This document shows positions 15,560 to 24,350 of a DNA stretch of 38,349 nt, piece after piece (position 1 is the stretch's first letter; every line of letters begins with the position of its first letter). Under the pieces are notes generated by a model, which was not told the DNA's origin, searched no databases, and worked only from the letters and a program-made list of their open reading frames with translations. The DNA is taken from NCBI GenBank assembly GCA_015903995.1, contig JABMDK010000017.1, forward strand, positions 189,786-228,134, given 5' to 3'. Origin of the DNA: Nitrospira sp. (GTDB lineage: Bacteria; Nitrospirota; Nitrospiria; Nitrospirales; Nitrospiraceae). The translations under genes and the position numbers were made by a program.

Positions 15560-16653
15560 GGTATGGGGCTGTAAAGGCTCAGCGCAGACGCATGATCGTT
15601 ACGGTGGTAGTAGCGTGTGGTGTTCTTCTCGGTTTGTCCTGGGGAGAACGCCTCCAGGCCTCCGATCCGCTGTTAGTGCCCACACCGTTGGGGATGACAG
15701 AATCTTCGACGACTTCAGGGCCATCTGAATATTCCGCAACAAGCGTGCAGGCTCTTGTGATAGGCGGCAAAGGGGTCATGTATGCGGGATCCTTCGGGCA
15801 TGGGATTTTTCGCACCCTGGACCGGGGTGCGACGTGGGATCGCGTAGGAGGTGGCATCACTGATCCGTTTATCTTGAGTCTGGCCTCCGCAAAAAACGGA
15901 GCGGTCTATGCCGGGACGTTTCGTGGCGGAGTGTTTCGCTCACGAGACGAAGGGAACAGCTGGCAGCCCGTCAATTCGGGGCTCAAACGGCTTGAAATCA
16001 AGGCCTTGTTGGCAGTGGACCACGACTTGTTTGCAGGCACCGGAGACGGGGTCTATCGCCTGCATGGCTCCGAGGATCACTGGACGCCTGTGACCTCAGG
16101 GTTAGACGACATTCTGGTCCACACACTCGCACGTTCTGCTGATGGAACCTTGTTTGCCGGGACTTCCGGTCAAGGTGTCTTTCGGTTCAGCCCTCGTTCA
16201 AGCGGTTGGGTGCGCATGCGGCATGGATTGAAGGACCATGAGGGAATGATCGAAAACTTCATTCGCGTTCTTGTTATCGATCAGGATCAAAGCATTTTGG
16301 CCGGCACGTTCGACGGCGGGGTCTTTCGTAGTGCCGACGGCGGACTGACGTGGCGACCAATCAGCCGGGCGCTGCCCAATGACTCGATTCGGGGTATTGT
16401 CTTCAGCGGGGAAGGAGTGGTTGTGGCAACCGGGAACGGGATTTTTAAGACGGTGGATAAGGGCAAGCAATGGATTCCCATCAATAACGGCTTGGCGAAT
16501 CTTGCCGTACAAGTGTTGATCGGATCGGGGGATAAAGGTCTGTATGCAGGGACGAGTTCAGGGGTGTTTCGAAGCGATGATGGGGCTTCGTGGATAGCCG
16601 TCAATCAGGGGCTGGAGGCGGGGATCGCGCCCCCGCCATTTCTCTTTCGCTAA
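15556..16653 (+). CDS. Exported seven-bladed beta-propeller (BNR/Ycf48-like) protein
   Basis: A 365-residue protein with an N-terminal signal segment (MIVTVVVACGVLLGLSWG) preceded by RRR, then seven repeats of about 40 residues centred on YAGTxxGGVFRSxDxGxxW. Examples are YAGSFGHGIFRTLDRGATW, YAGTFRGGVFRSRDEGNSW, LAGTFDGGVFRSADGGLTW and YAGTSSGVFRSDDGASW. The pattern matches BNR/Asp-box propellers such as the photosystem assembly factor Ycf48 and sortilin-like domains. No catalytic residues of a sialidase are evident. A role as a periplasmic assembly or binding factor is plausible. It overlaps tatC by four bases, and the arginines before the signal segment make a Tat substrate conceivable but unproven. 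Confidence 0.87.
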   Translation: MRYGAVKAQRRRMIVTVVVACGVLLGLSWGERLQASDPLLVPTPLGMTESSTTSGPSEYSATSVQALVIGGKGVMYAGSFGHGIFRTLDRGATWDRVGGGITDPFILSLASAKNGAVYAGTFRGGVFRSRDEGNSWQPVNSGLKRLEIKALLAVDHDLFAGTGDGVYRLHGSEDHWTPVTSGLDDILVHTLARSADGTLFAGTSGQGVFRFSPRSSGWVRMRHGLKDHEGMIENFIRVLVIDQDQSILAGTFDGGVFRSADGGLTWRPISRALPNDSIRGIVFSGEGVVVATGNGIFKTVDKGKQWIPINNGLANLAVQVLIGSGDKGLYAGTSSGVFRSDDGASWIAVNQGLEAGIAPPPFLFR

Positions 16654-16672
16654 ATCAGAAAGGACGAATGTA

Positions 16673-17185
16673 ATGGCCGAGATAGGTGAGAAAACACGGG
16701 CAACCATAGCCGTGATAAGTAAGGGACAACCCCTGGGGGAAATCGTGCTTCGGTTTTTCCCGGATGTGGCGCCCGGTCACGTCAGTAATTTTGTGCAGCT
16801 TTCCAAGGATGGGTTTTACAATGGGACGACATTTCACCGTGTTATTCCCGGCTTCATGATTCAGGGAGGAGATCCCAACAGTAAGAATTCCGACCGTTCG
16901 TCCCATGGAATGGGTGGACCGGGTCATAAAGTCAAGGCAGAGTTCAACAGCAAGCCGCACAAGCGAGGGATTGTCTCGATGGCTCGCGCGAACGATCCGG
17001 ACAGTGCAGGGTCACAGTTCTTTATTTGTGTCGCAGACGCGAATTTTCTGGACTGGCAATACACGGTTTTTGGGGAAGTGGTCAGTGGAATGGAGGTTGC
17101 CGATACGATCGTCACGATGAAGCGTGATGGACGAGACAATCCGTTGGAACGAGCGGAGATGACCGTCACAATCAATGAGGGGTAA
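16673..17185 (+). CDS. Cyclophilin-type peptidyl-prolyl cis-trans isomerase
   Basis: A 170-residue single-domain cyclophilin that speeds prolyl isomerisation in protein folding. The active-site blocks FHRVIPGFMIQGGDP, VSMARANDPDSAGSQFFI and NFLDWQYTVFGEVVSGMEVA are intact, including the catalytic arginine in FHRVI. There is no signal peptide, so it is cytoplasmic. AAAGGA lies eight bases upstream of the ATG. It follows the propeller gene by 19 bases and precedes a lipoprotein by 18 bases, so these are probably one operon. Confidence 0.95.
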   Translation: MAEIGEKTRATIAVISKGQPLGEIVLRFFPDVAPGHVSNFVQLSKDGFYNGTTFHRVIPGFMIQGGDPNSKNSDRSSHGMGGPGHKVKAEFNSKPHKRGIVSMARANDPDSAGSQFFICVADANFLDWQYTVFGEVVSGMEVADTIVTMKRDGRDNPLERAEMTVTINEG

Positions 17186-17203
17186 AAGGGAAGGGGGTGA
17201 GAA

Positions 17204-17959
17204 GTGAGCTGCAAGGAGACCCATAGTCAGCCAGGCTGGATCATTACCGGACTCCTCACTCTGTACTCTGTTCTATCGGTCGGTTGTGCCGCTCCGCATG
17301 TGCCATCGCGAATTATATACGAGGATCCGGTGAGTTTCGTGCGGTTGGAAGAAGACTCGGAAGTGCTTGCGGAATGGCCGCCGAGCCATCATACCCATCC
17401 GTTCACGATTAAACCAGATAAATTACGGGCGATTTTGTCTGGATTGAAGGTGCAGGAGCATTGGATTGCGCTGCAGCGGTGGATGCGAGGTGAGTCTCCG
17501 CTGGTTCAGGCGTTTACGGAGGAGGAGCTGGACTTCTTGTCTGCGCGCATCTCAGAGGCACTGGCTGAGGCGAAGGACAACGAGCGAGTGACCTTCTATG
17601 TGAGCCAGCCGCAGACATTCGCGCGGCGAATTATAACGACGGGCGGGTTCTATGTTCATGGGACAGAATTGCACATCATTCTGGGGAATTGGAGAATCAT
17701 TTACGGCATCCCGGCCTATGGGATGATTTATGATCGGCGATACCCGATGCGGCCGACCGCTGCGAAAGGCTTTGATTTAAGGTTTCAACCAGCTGAGGCC
17801 GTTGTTCCGACGAAGAGCAGCCTGCTGGACGGGGTTTTGGCGAATGCCAAGGACGAACTCATCATCGATCTGACTAAGCTCGATCCGCCGGATCCTGAGG
17901 CTTCTCTCATACGATCGTGCCTGAATCATCAGTTTTTGTGTTACCGATCCGGGGGGTAG
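17204..17959 (+). CDS. Lipoprotein of unknown function
   Basis: A 251-residue protein with a signal peptide and lipobox LSVGCAA, lipid cysteine at residue 28. The mature part has no family I recognise. It contains an Arg/Tyr-rich central portion (IIYGIPAYGMIYDRRYPMRP) and a C-terminal acidic helix (LANAKDELIIDLTKLDPP). The start is a GTG at 17204 with a strong AAGGGGGTG-like ribosome site. Codon use matches the neighbours. It is the last gene of the plus-strand run and converges on the glycosyltransferase gene. Confidence 0.72.
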   Translation: MSCKETHSQPGWIITGLLTLYSVLSVGCAAPHVPSRIIYEDPVSFVRLEEDSEVLAEWPPSHHTHPFTIKPDKLRAILSGLKVQEHWIALQRWMRGESPLVQAFTEEELDFLSARISEALAEAKDNERVTFYVSQPQTFARRIITTGGFYVHGTELHIILGNWRIIYGIPAYGMIYDRRYPMRPTAAKGFDLRFQPAEAVVPTKSSLLDGVLANAKDELIIDLTKLDPPDPEASLIRSCLNHQFLCYRSGG

Positions 17960-18026
17960 CAGGGCTCGCGCTCGATGTGACGCAGGTAGCCTGTGCCGAA
18001 AGATTTGAAACAAGAAGAGAAGTGCC

Positions 18027-19022
18027 TTATCGACTGTTTAGACTCAATAAATACATTTTGGGTACTTCCACCAGCGCTTCGGCGATGGATTGCCAGCCGA
18101 GCTTGCTTTGGCCTTCAATGCGATCGCAAAATCTGATGGGTAATTCATCCACATCTGCACCCAGCTGTACGGCCCGCCATGCCAGCTCCACTTGAAAGAT
18201 GTACCCCTTTGCTCGGACAGTCGAGAGGCTCAGTCGTGTCAAGAGCTCACGGCGGTAGCAGCGGAATCCTCCTGTCCAGTCGTGGAGGGGCGAACCCAGA
18301 AAAAGGCTGACGTAGGTATTCCCGCAGCGAGAGACAAAACGACGTCTTGCGTCCCAGTTTTCGGTCCCGCCCCCAGGTACGTAGCGACTCCCAATCACCA
18401 GGTCAGCAGTTTGGCAGCGGTGCACCAAGCGTGGTAGATCCCAGGGGGCATGGCTGAAGTCACAATCCATTTCGATGATGAACCCGTAGTTTCGCTGCAG
18501 CGCCCATGCGAACCCCGCGAGATAGGCCGGTCCCAGACCTTCCTTTTTCGTCCGGTGCAGGACGTGTATATGTCTATGCTGGTAACTGAGTTGATCGGCT
18601 AACTCTCCGGTCCCATCCGGGGAGTTATCATCTACGATCAAGATATCAGTGACAAGATATTGGCGGATTGCCCGGACGAGCGCTTCAAGATTGGCGCGTT
18701 CATTGTACGTCGGGAGAACAATGACAATCGATTGTTTGAAGTCGAACGGTGAGGAGGGGACGAGCTGTTTGCCTGTCGTTACTTGAGAATATTTCCGAGA
18801 CTGGCTTTCGGGAGAATCTTGTGGGCTGATGGCAATGCGTGCGCTGTCAGCGCCACGGGCGATCAGCTCCTCAGCGAGTTCAAAGTTTGGTACAGCATAG
18901 GCTTCATCCATGCCTAGTTTCCGGAGAGGCGTTGTACCATCATTCTTATCGATGCGATGGAAGTGTATGAAGGGCGCGGGAATTTTATCCAACGATGGAA
19001 TGAGTGATTGGCTACCGGACAT
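18027..19022 (-). CDS. GT2-family glycosyltransferase, polyprenol-phosphate mannosyltransferase-like
   Basis: A 331-residue protein whose catalytic domain starts near residue 98. It has VIVLPTYNERANLEALV, the nucleotide-binding LIVDDNSPDGTGELADQL, MDCDFSH with the metal-binding acids around 186-188, and the DPM1-type block GGGTENWDARRRFVSR followed by GFRCYRREL. This is the pattern of dolichol/polyprenol phosphate mannose or glucose synthases, which load a sugar on a lipid carrier at the inner face of the membrane. There is no C-terminal membrane domain. The first ~95 residues do not belong to the GT2 fold and are unusual. No good internal start was found that would remove them. Confidence 0.88.
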   Translation of the reverse strand: MSGSQSLIPSLDKIPAPFIHFHRIDKNDGTTPLRKLGMDEAYAVPNFELAEELIARGADSARIAISPQDSPESQSRKYSQVTTGKQLVPSSPFDFKQSIVIVLPTYNERANLEALVRAIRQYLVTDILIVDDNSPDGTGELADQLSYQHRHIHVLHRTKKEGLGPAYLAGFAWALQRNYGFIIEMDCDFSHAPWDLPRLVHRCQTADLVIGSRYVPGGGTENWDARRRFVSRCGNTYVSLFLGSPLHDWTGGFRCYRRELLTRLSLSTVRAKGYIFQVELAWRAVQLGADVDELPIRFCDRIEGQSKLGWQSIAEALVEVPKMYLLSLNSR

Positions 19023-19197
19023 GAAATTGTTCGCCTACGGCATGGCCTGGTGGAGGGGGACCTGTCCGTACATGAAGGATGTGAGGAATAATCGGTATAC
19101 GATGTGTGAAGCTCAACAGGAAGTGGTGGGGCAACAGAGGACTCTCCATATTGAAACCGGCGGTATTCTAGTCGACAGCAGAGAGGTGCGCAAGTAG
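19021..19197 (+). CDS. Possible small protein, 58 residues
   Basis: The ATG at 19021 opens a 58-codon frame divergent from the glycosyltransferase; the two start codons overlap in the sequence CATG. The product begins MKLFAYGMAWWRGTCPYM and has two cysteines, TCPYM and TMCEA, plus a charged tail. It fills an otherwise empty stretch of about 300 bases. There is no clear ribosome site and I recognise no family, so this is a candidate only. The frame continues upstream inside the glycosyltransferase antisense strand, which I judge to be chance. Confidence 0.3.
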   Translation: MKLFAYGMAWWRGTCPYMKDVRNNRYTMCEAQQEVVGQQRTLHIETGGILVDSREVRK

Positions 19198-19234
19198 AGA
19201 TTCAGTCGGTTATGCCGGTGGCTGGTTGTGTATT

Positions 19235-19264
19235 TTGACAGTGCGGGAACAGCTATGCTACAGT
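19235..19264 (+). promoter_or_regulatory. Promoter for the ferredoxin/NADP reductase-like gene
   Basis: A perfect TTGACA (19235-19240) and TACAGT (19259-19264) are 18 bases apart, ending 57 bases upstream of the ATG at 19322. Confidence 0.55.
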
Positions 19265-19321
19265 CCGCGATCCATTGATATTGCAGGCTTTTCTATCACT
19301 TAACCTCTTAAGGAATACTGT

Positions 19322-20674
19322 ATGAGCGGGACACAGACGCAAGTGATTGTTGTGGCAGGAGCAGGACCGGCTGGGATGGCTGTCGCCAGTGCGCTCTCGA
19401 AAGCAGGCCACGAAATCATTATTCTCAATCGCGATATTAAATTCGGCGGATTGGCTGAATACGGGATCTTTCCCTCTAAGCTGAAACTCCGTGGCGGTCT
19501 TAAGAAACAGTATTGGGAACTTCTTCAGCAGAAGAACGTTCATTATTTCGGGAATGTCTCCATCGGGAACGGAAAGGACCTTACGGTCGAAGATGTGCGT
19601 GGGCTGGGGGCGAACGCGGTGGTTTTCACGATCGGTGCGCAGGGGACCAAGGCCATTGGTGTCGAAGGGGACTCAGCTCAGGGCGTGTTTCACGCGAAAG
19701 ATGTGGTCTATCACTTCAATCGTCTACCGGGCTTCGGCGACCGTCCATTTGAAATGGGAAAACACGTCGCTGTGATTGGGGCGGGAGATGTGATGGTGGA
19801 CATTGCCCACTGGTTGATCCGCTACAAGAAAGTTGAGAGGGTGACGGCTATCGTAAGACGTGGTCCCGTGGAACGTAAGTACAATCCAAAGGAAATTCGC
19901 AGCGTCTGTGCCAACATGGATCTTGAGGGAATCAAAGCCGAGTTTGAGCGCATCAAGGACCGTCTCGCCAAGGTCGGCCAGAACTCCGGTGAGGTCTTGA
20001 AGGCATTCACAGACGAATTTACAAAATGTGAGGCGAAGGTATCCGAGACAAAGATGGGGTTCCGTTTCCTTGCGTCCCCGAAGCGTATTCTGGTTGACGG
20101 CAATAATCGGGTTCGTGGACTTGAAATGGAAGATAACCGGCTTGACCCGAAAGGTGAGGATACGGTCGCAGTGGGCTTGAAAGCGTATTACGAGTTTCCA
20201 TGTGATTCAGTTGTCTTTGCCGTCGGTGACAAGGTGGATGAGACCGTCGGGCTACCCTATAAGAACGGCATGTTTACCACGAATCCAAACAAGACCGGGA
20301 ATGATCCTGACGATGCGCTCTTTCAGGCGTACGATGAATCGGCAGGCAAGGTGATGGACGGCGTATTTTTGGCCGGTTGGGCTCGTAAAGCCAGCGAGGG
20401 CCTCGTCGGAGTTGCGAAGCGTGACGGAGATTGGTGTGCGGAGGTGGTCGAACGGTACCTTGCAACCAAGGCGGGTGAGGGAGACGTCAACATTGTTCTG
20501 GATCGCTTGCATGCGCGGTTAAGGCAACGCCAGAGTCGCCCGGTCGACGTGAATGGGTTGCGGGCACTGGATGTGGCGGAACGCTCATTTGTCGAGAAGT
20601 CCGATTGTATCGGGGAGTTCAAGTTTTCAGCCAATCAGGAGATGCTCAAATGCATTGAGCGGGGGAGAGTGTGA
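19322..20674 (+). CDS. Adrenodoxin-reductase-like FAD/NAD(P) oxidoreductase (probable ferredoxin-NADP reductase)
   Basis: A 450-residue flavoprotein. The FAD site is VVAGAGPAGMAVASALS near the N-terminus; a second nucleotide site is AVIGAGDVMVDIAHWLIR. The following VRRGPVERKYNPKEIRSV and GFRFLASPKRIL, and the late FLAGWARKASEGLVGVAKRD, line up with the corresponding blocks of adrenodoxin reductase and FprA (RRGP, GLRFF-SP, GWVKRGPTGVI). These enzymes pass electrons between NADP(H) and ferredoxin. In an autotroph with ferredoxin-dependent carbon fixation this could link the two pools. AAGGA lies seven bases before the ATG. GltD-like glutamate synthase small subunits share the two nucleotide sites but need an N-terminal Fe-S domain that is absent here. 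Confidence 0.85.
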   Translation: MSGTQTQVIVVAGAGPAGMAVASALSKAGHEIIILNRDIKFGGLAEYGIFPSKLKLRGGLKKQYWELLQQKNVHYFGNVSIGNGKDLTVEDVRGLGANAVVFTIGAQGTKAIGVEGDSAQGVFHAKDVVYHFNRLPGFGDRPFEMGKHVAVIGAGDVMVDIAHWLIRYKKVERVTAIVRRGPVERKYNPKEIRSVCANMDLEGIKAEFERIKDRLAKVGQNSGEVLKAFTDEFTKCEAKVSETKMGFRFLASPKRILVDGNNRVRGLEMEDNRLDPKGEDTVAVGLKAYYEFPCDSVVFAVGDKVDETVGLPYKNGMFTTNPNKTGNDPDDALFQAYDESAGKVMDGVFLAGWARKASEGLVGVAKRDGDWCAEVVERYLATKAGEGDVNIVLDRLHARLRQRQSRPVDVNGLRALDVAERSFVEKSDCIGEFKFSANQEMLKCIERGRV

Positions 20675-20695
20675 CGTGTCCGCAAGTCTGCATCT

Positions 20696-21556
20696 TCATG
20701 CATGCCCCCATTTCAGTTTTTCCCGCAACACTTCATAGTAGTGACTTTCTGGGAATCTGATCAATCGGGTCCGATAATCTGAAGTTTGAATGACGGCCGT
20801 ATCTCCTTGTGTGATGGAGATGCCGACCTGACCATCCAGTGTGGCCATCGATCCGTCATCCTTGCTCGTCAACGTCACTTCAATGACGACATTGCCCGGT
20901 ACGATTAATGGGCGATGCGTCAATGTGTGTGGACAGATTGGCGTCAGGATGAGCGCCTGCAGGGCCGGATTCATGATAGGCCCTCCGGCAGAGAGCGAGT
21001 AGGCCGTAGAGCCTGTCGGTGTTCCAATGATCAGGCCGTCCCCGCGTAGATTCGTCACGAACTGGCCATCTATGGCGATGTGCAGTTCAATCATGCGAGC
21101 CAGGGTTCCTTTGCTGATGACGACATCGTTGAGTACGATGCCTCTCGCAACGGTTTCTCCATGCCGATGGATGTGTGTGGCCAGCATCAGTCGTTCATCA
21201 AGGGTAAAATCGTTGGCAAATACCCGTTCGAGGGAAGGATAGAGGTTGTCCAATCGGACTTCAGTTAAGAAGCCAAGGCCTCCCATATTGACGCCCAGGA
21301 TAGGGATGCTCCGTTCTGCTGCGAGCCGTGCGGCATTGAGAATAGTTCCGTCCCCTCCCAGCACCAGGAGAACATCGGCTTTCTGAGCCAGTTGAGTTTT
21401 GGGAATTCCTCCGACCTCGCTTAAGAGTGCTGCAGATGTGGTGTCGAGCAAGACATCAATACTACGGGCACGGAGCCAGGCAGCCACACCGAGCAGCGTG
21501 TCTCTTACTTCGGGGAACTTGGGCTTGGTCAAGATCCCGATGCTTTTACTTTTCAT
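20696..21556 (-). CDS. nadK: NAD kinase
   Basis: A 286-residue kinase that phosphorylates NAD to NADP. The GGDGT motif lies at 67-71 within VLLVLGGDGTILNAARLA. The conserved VNMGGLGFLTEV, NDVVISKG and GLIIGTPTGSTAYSLSAGGP blocks follow. Length is normal. It is convergent with the flavoprotein gene (21-base gap) and divergent from clpC, with its own near-consensus promoter. The ribosome site is weak. Confidence 0.97.
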   Translation of the reverse strand: MKSKSIGILTKPKFPEVRDTLLGVAAWLRARSIDVLLDTTSAALLSEVGGIPKTQLAQKADVLLVLGGDGTILNAARLAAERSIPILGVNMGGLGFLTEVRLDNLYPSLERVFANDFTLDERLMLATHIHRHGETVARGIVLNDVVISKGTLARMIELHIAIDGQFVTNLRGDGLIIGTPTGSTAYSLSAGGPIMNPALQALILTPICPHTLTHRPLIVPGNVVIEVTLTSKDDGSMATLDGQVGISITQGDTAVIQTSDYRTRLIRFPESHYYEVLREKLKWGHA

Positions 21557-21593
21557 GGGTATCAGGCATATGGTTGGATGAACGGGGAGTGTG

Positions 21594-21623
21594 ATTGTAT
21601 CGGGATGCTGATTTTCATGTCAA
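21594..21623 (-). promoter_or_regulatory. Strong promoter for nadK
   Basis: On the minus strand a perfect TTGACA (21618-21623) is followed after 18 bases by TACAAT (21594-21599). The -10 box is about 38 bases upstream of the nadK ATG. Confidence 0.7.
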
Positions 21624-21717
21624 CGGAAAGTCTATTGACGTTCCGGCCCTGTCGACACCGCAGAACAAGAGAAGGGGGGCGTGGCCTTTAACTCGTTGTC
21701 TCGTTCTCCGCTCAATC

Positions 21718-21751
21718 TTGACTCTCACACATACTGTGGTTAGAATCACAG
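21718..21751 (+). promoter_or_regulatory. Strong promoter for clpC with a dyad over the -10 box
   Basis: TTGACT (21718-21723), 17 bases, TAGAAT (21741-21746), each matching 5 of 6 consensus bases. CTGTG (21734-21738) and CACAG (21747-21751) form a dyad flanking the -10 box, a possible repressor site. The leader to the clpC ATG is about 65 bases. Confidence 0.7.
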
Positions 21752-21815
21752 CAAGGTTTTTCAATGGTTTTGCTCGAACGCGGCCAGGAGTTTCACTCTC
21801 TGAGAAGGAGGCAGG

Positions 21816-24242
21816 ATGTTCGAACGATTCACGGATAAAGGTCGAAAGATCATCATCCTCGCGCGCGAGGAGGCCGAGCGGCATCAAAACGACTATCTAG
21901 GGACTGAACATCTCGTCCTGGCCATCCTCCGTGAGTCCGATGGCATTGCCCTTATGATTCTGAAAAAGATGGGGCTCTCTACTGAGCAGATCAGGTTGGA
22001 AATTGAGAGAAATCTGCCCGGCGGCGGGACAACGATGACGTTCGGGGAAATCCCATTTAGCCCACGCGTCAAGAAGGTCATTGAATATGGTGTTGAAGAG
22101 GCCCGCCTGTTGGGCCACAACCATATCGGGAGCGAGCATTTGCTCCTTGGACTGTTGCGGGAAGAAGAGGGAATCGGCGGGAAAATTCTTCGGAGTTTGG
22201 GCGCAAATCTTCTGACGGCGCGTCAGCTGACCGTGACGTTTTTGCGGAAATCGGCTCCCCGTGAACGTGATCGAAAGAGCAATACTCCGGCGCTGGATGA
22301 ATTTGGCCGTGATCTCACGCAGTTGGCTCAAGAAGGTCAATTGGACCCGGTGATCGGTCGAGCCGACGAAATCGAACGTGTGTTACAGATTCTCAGTCGG
22401 AGAAGCAAGAACAATCCCGTCCTTATCGGCGAGTCTGGTGTGGGGAAAACCGCGATCGTCGAGGGGCTGGCTCAGCGGATTATTCAATCCGAAGTTCCCG
22501 ATAATCTGCTCTCGCGCCGAGTCATTGCGTTAGACCTGGGGTCTCTCGTCGCCGGCACCAAATACCGCGGGCAGTTCGAAGAACGACTCAAGGTCGTCAT
22601 GAAGGAGATCGTTCAAGCCGGCAACATCATCATTTTCATCGATGAGCTCCATACGCTGGTTGGAGCAGGAGCCGCAGAGGGATCTATCGACGCCTCCAAT
22701 ATGTTGAAGCCGGCCTTATCGCGCGGCGAGATACAATGTATCGGGGCTACGACCTTGGATGAGTACCGAAAGCATATTGAAAAAGACGGTGCGTTGAAAC
22801 GGCGATTCCAACCCATTCACGTTCAGCCGCCTAATCTCGACGAAACGGTTCTCATTATCCAAGGACTTCGGGACCGGTACGAAGAGCATCATGGAGTGGA
22901 AATCACGGAAGACGCCATCGTTGAGGCCGTTAAGTTGTCGGATCGGTACATCACCGACCGGTTCCTTCCGGACAAGGCGATCGATTTGATCGACGAAACT
23001 GGTTCGCGCGCCAAGCTTCAGACCTATGCCCTTCCTTCTGAATTGAAAGCGATGGAGCAAGAACTGAAGAAGGTTGCACGGGAAAAAGAGCTCTCGATTT
23101 CCATGCAGAATTTCGAGGAAGCCGTACGGCATCGGGAGGAAGAGGAGCGGCTGCGTAAGCTGCTCGATGAATCCAAGCGAGAATGGAAAAAGAACCAGGA
23201 AAAGAACAAGCCTGTGATCGGCAAAGAGGATGTCGCCTACGTCGTCTCAAAAATGACCGGTATTCCGCTCTTCAAGCTGGAGGAAGAAGAGTCCAATAAG
23301 CTCTTGCGCATGGAAGAGTTTCTCCATAAACGAGTCATCGGTCAAAATGAAGCGATCTCCGCGGTCGCTCGTGCCATCCGCCGCTCTCGTGCCGGTTTGA
23401 AGGAAGCTCGGAAGCCGATCGGCTCGTTCATTTTCTTGGGGCCGACGGGCGTGGGCAAGACAGAGCTAGCCAGGACATTGGCAGAGTTTCTGTTCAACAG
23501 CGAAGATGCGTTGATTCGTGTCGATATGTCCGAATACCAGGAGAAATTTACAAGCTCTCGGCTCTTCGGCGCGCCTCCCGGCTATGTGGGGTATGAAGAA
23601 GGGGGGCAGCTGACCGAGAAAGTTCGTCGTCGGCCTTATTCTGTCGTATTGTTCGATGAGATCGAAAAGGCGCATCCGGATGTGTTCAATGTCCTCCTTC
23701 AAGTGTTAGACGACGGTGTATTGACCGATAGTCTTGGACGAAAGGTTGATTTCAAGAATACGGTCGTCATTATGACGTCCAATATCGGGACGAAAATGAT
23801 TCAGAAGGGTGTTTCGCTTGGTTTCCAGAGTACGGAAGGCGAAGCCGCGCGTCGGAAGAAGGAAGAAGTACTCGGAGAGCTTCGGAAGTCGTTCAGTCCG
23901 GAGTTCCTGAACCGGATCGATGAAATCGTGATCTTCCATCAGCTGGAAAAAGAGCAGCTCTATAGCATCTTGGATATCCTGCTTCGTGAATTGAACCTCC
24001 GCCTATTGGATAAAGGTATTGAGATTGAGGTCGACGATGAAGTCAAACAATGGCTTATTAAAGAGGGCTATGAGCCGTTGTACGGAGCGAGGCCAATGCG
24101 GCGGGCGATCCAACGTGCCATCGGTGATCCGCTCTCAGATGAGCTCATCAGAGGACGCTTCAAAGAAAGCCGCAAGGTGAAAGTAGTTCTTCGTGACGGA
24201 GCCCCGACTTTCATCGAGCAGGAGGCCATGGCCGGAGTCTAG
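21816..24242 (+). CDS. clpC: ATP-dependent Clp protease ATP-binding subunit ClpC
   Basis: An 808-residue AAA+ unfoldase that feeds substrates to ClpP. It has a double Clp-N domain (about 1-145, beginning [20 protein letters not shown]) and a first ATPase with GESGVGKT at 205-212. The middle coiled-coil region (about 400-460) includes a UVR-like segment, [20 protein letters not shown]. The second ATPase has GPTGVGKT at 542-549. The tripeptide LGF at 668-670 sits in the loop that docks on ClpP. Length and order are those of ClpC rather than ClpA or ClpB. GGAGG lies just ahead of the ATG. Its transcript probably ends at the hairpin at 24282. Confidence 0.97.
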   Translation: MFERFTDKGRKIIILAREEAERHQNDYLGTEHLVLAILRESDGIALMILKKMGLSTEQIRLEIERNLPGGGTTMTFGEIPFSPRVKKVIEYGVEEARLLGHNHIGSEHLLLGLLREEEGIGGKILRSLGANLLTARQLTVTFLRKSAPRERDRKSNTPALDEFGRDLTQLAQEGQLDPVIGRADEIERVLQILSRRSKNNPVLIGESGVGKTAIVEGLAQRIIQSEVPDNLLSRRVIALDLGSLVAGTKYRGQFEERLKVVMKEIVQAGNIIIFIDELHTLVGAGAAEGSIDASNMLKPALSRGEIQCIGATTLDEYRKHIEKDGALKRRFQPIHVQPPNLDETVLIIQGLRDRYEEHHGVEITEDAIVEAVKLSDRYITDRFLPDKAIDLIDETGSRAKLQTYALPSELKAMEQELKKVAREKELSISMQNFEEAVRHREEEERLRKLLDESKREWKKNQEKNKPVIGKEDVAYVVSKMTGIPLFKLEEEESNKLLRMEEFLHKRVIGQNEAISAVARAIRRSRAGLKEARKPIGSFIFLGPTGVGKTELARTLAEFLFNSEDALIRVDMSEYQEKFTSSRLFGAPPGYVGYEEGGQLTEKVRRRPYSVVLFDEIEKAHPDVFNVLLQVLDDGVLTDSLGRKVDFKNTVVIMTSNIGTKMIQKGVSLGFQSTEGEAARRKKEEVLGELRKSFSPEFLNRIDEIVIFHQLEKEQLYSILDILLRELNLRLLDKGIEIEVDDEVKQWLIKEGYEPLYGARPMRRAIQRAIGDPLSDELIRGRFKESRKVKVVLRDGAPTFIEQEAMAGV

Positions 24243-24281
24243 CGCCCTTTGTGATCATTTACGTCCCCATGCAATCAGGAG

Positions 24282-24320
24282 CGGCCTCTGTGGCAGATCG
24301 CTGCAGAGGCCGTTTTGTTA
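24282..24320 (+). terminator. Intrinsic terminator after clpC
   Basis: CGGCCTCTG (24282-24290) pairs perfectly with CAGAGGCCG (24304-24312), followed directly by TTTTGTTATT. This is a classic rho-independent terminator 40 bases beyond the clpC stop. Confidence 0.88.
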
Positions 24321-24350
24321 TTCACTGCTATCTGGTCTATTCGTAACGCG

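Noticed and set aside
24315..24350. TTG at 24315 as the tsaD start
   Set aside because: It lies in the T-tract of the clpC terminator and adds residues not seen in the family.
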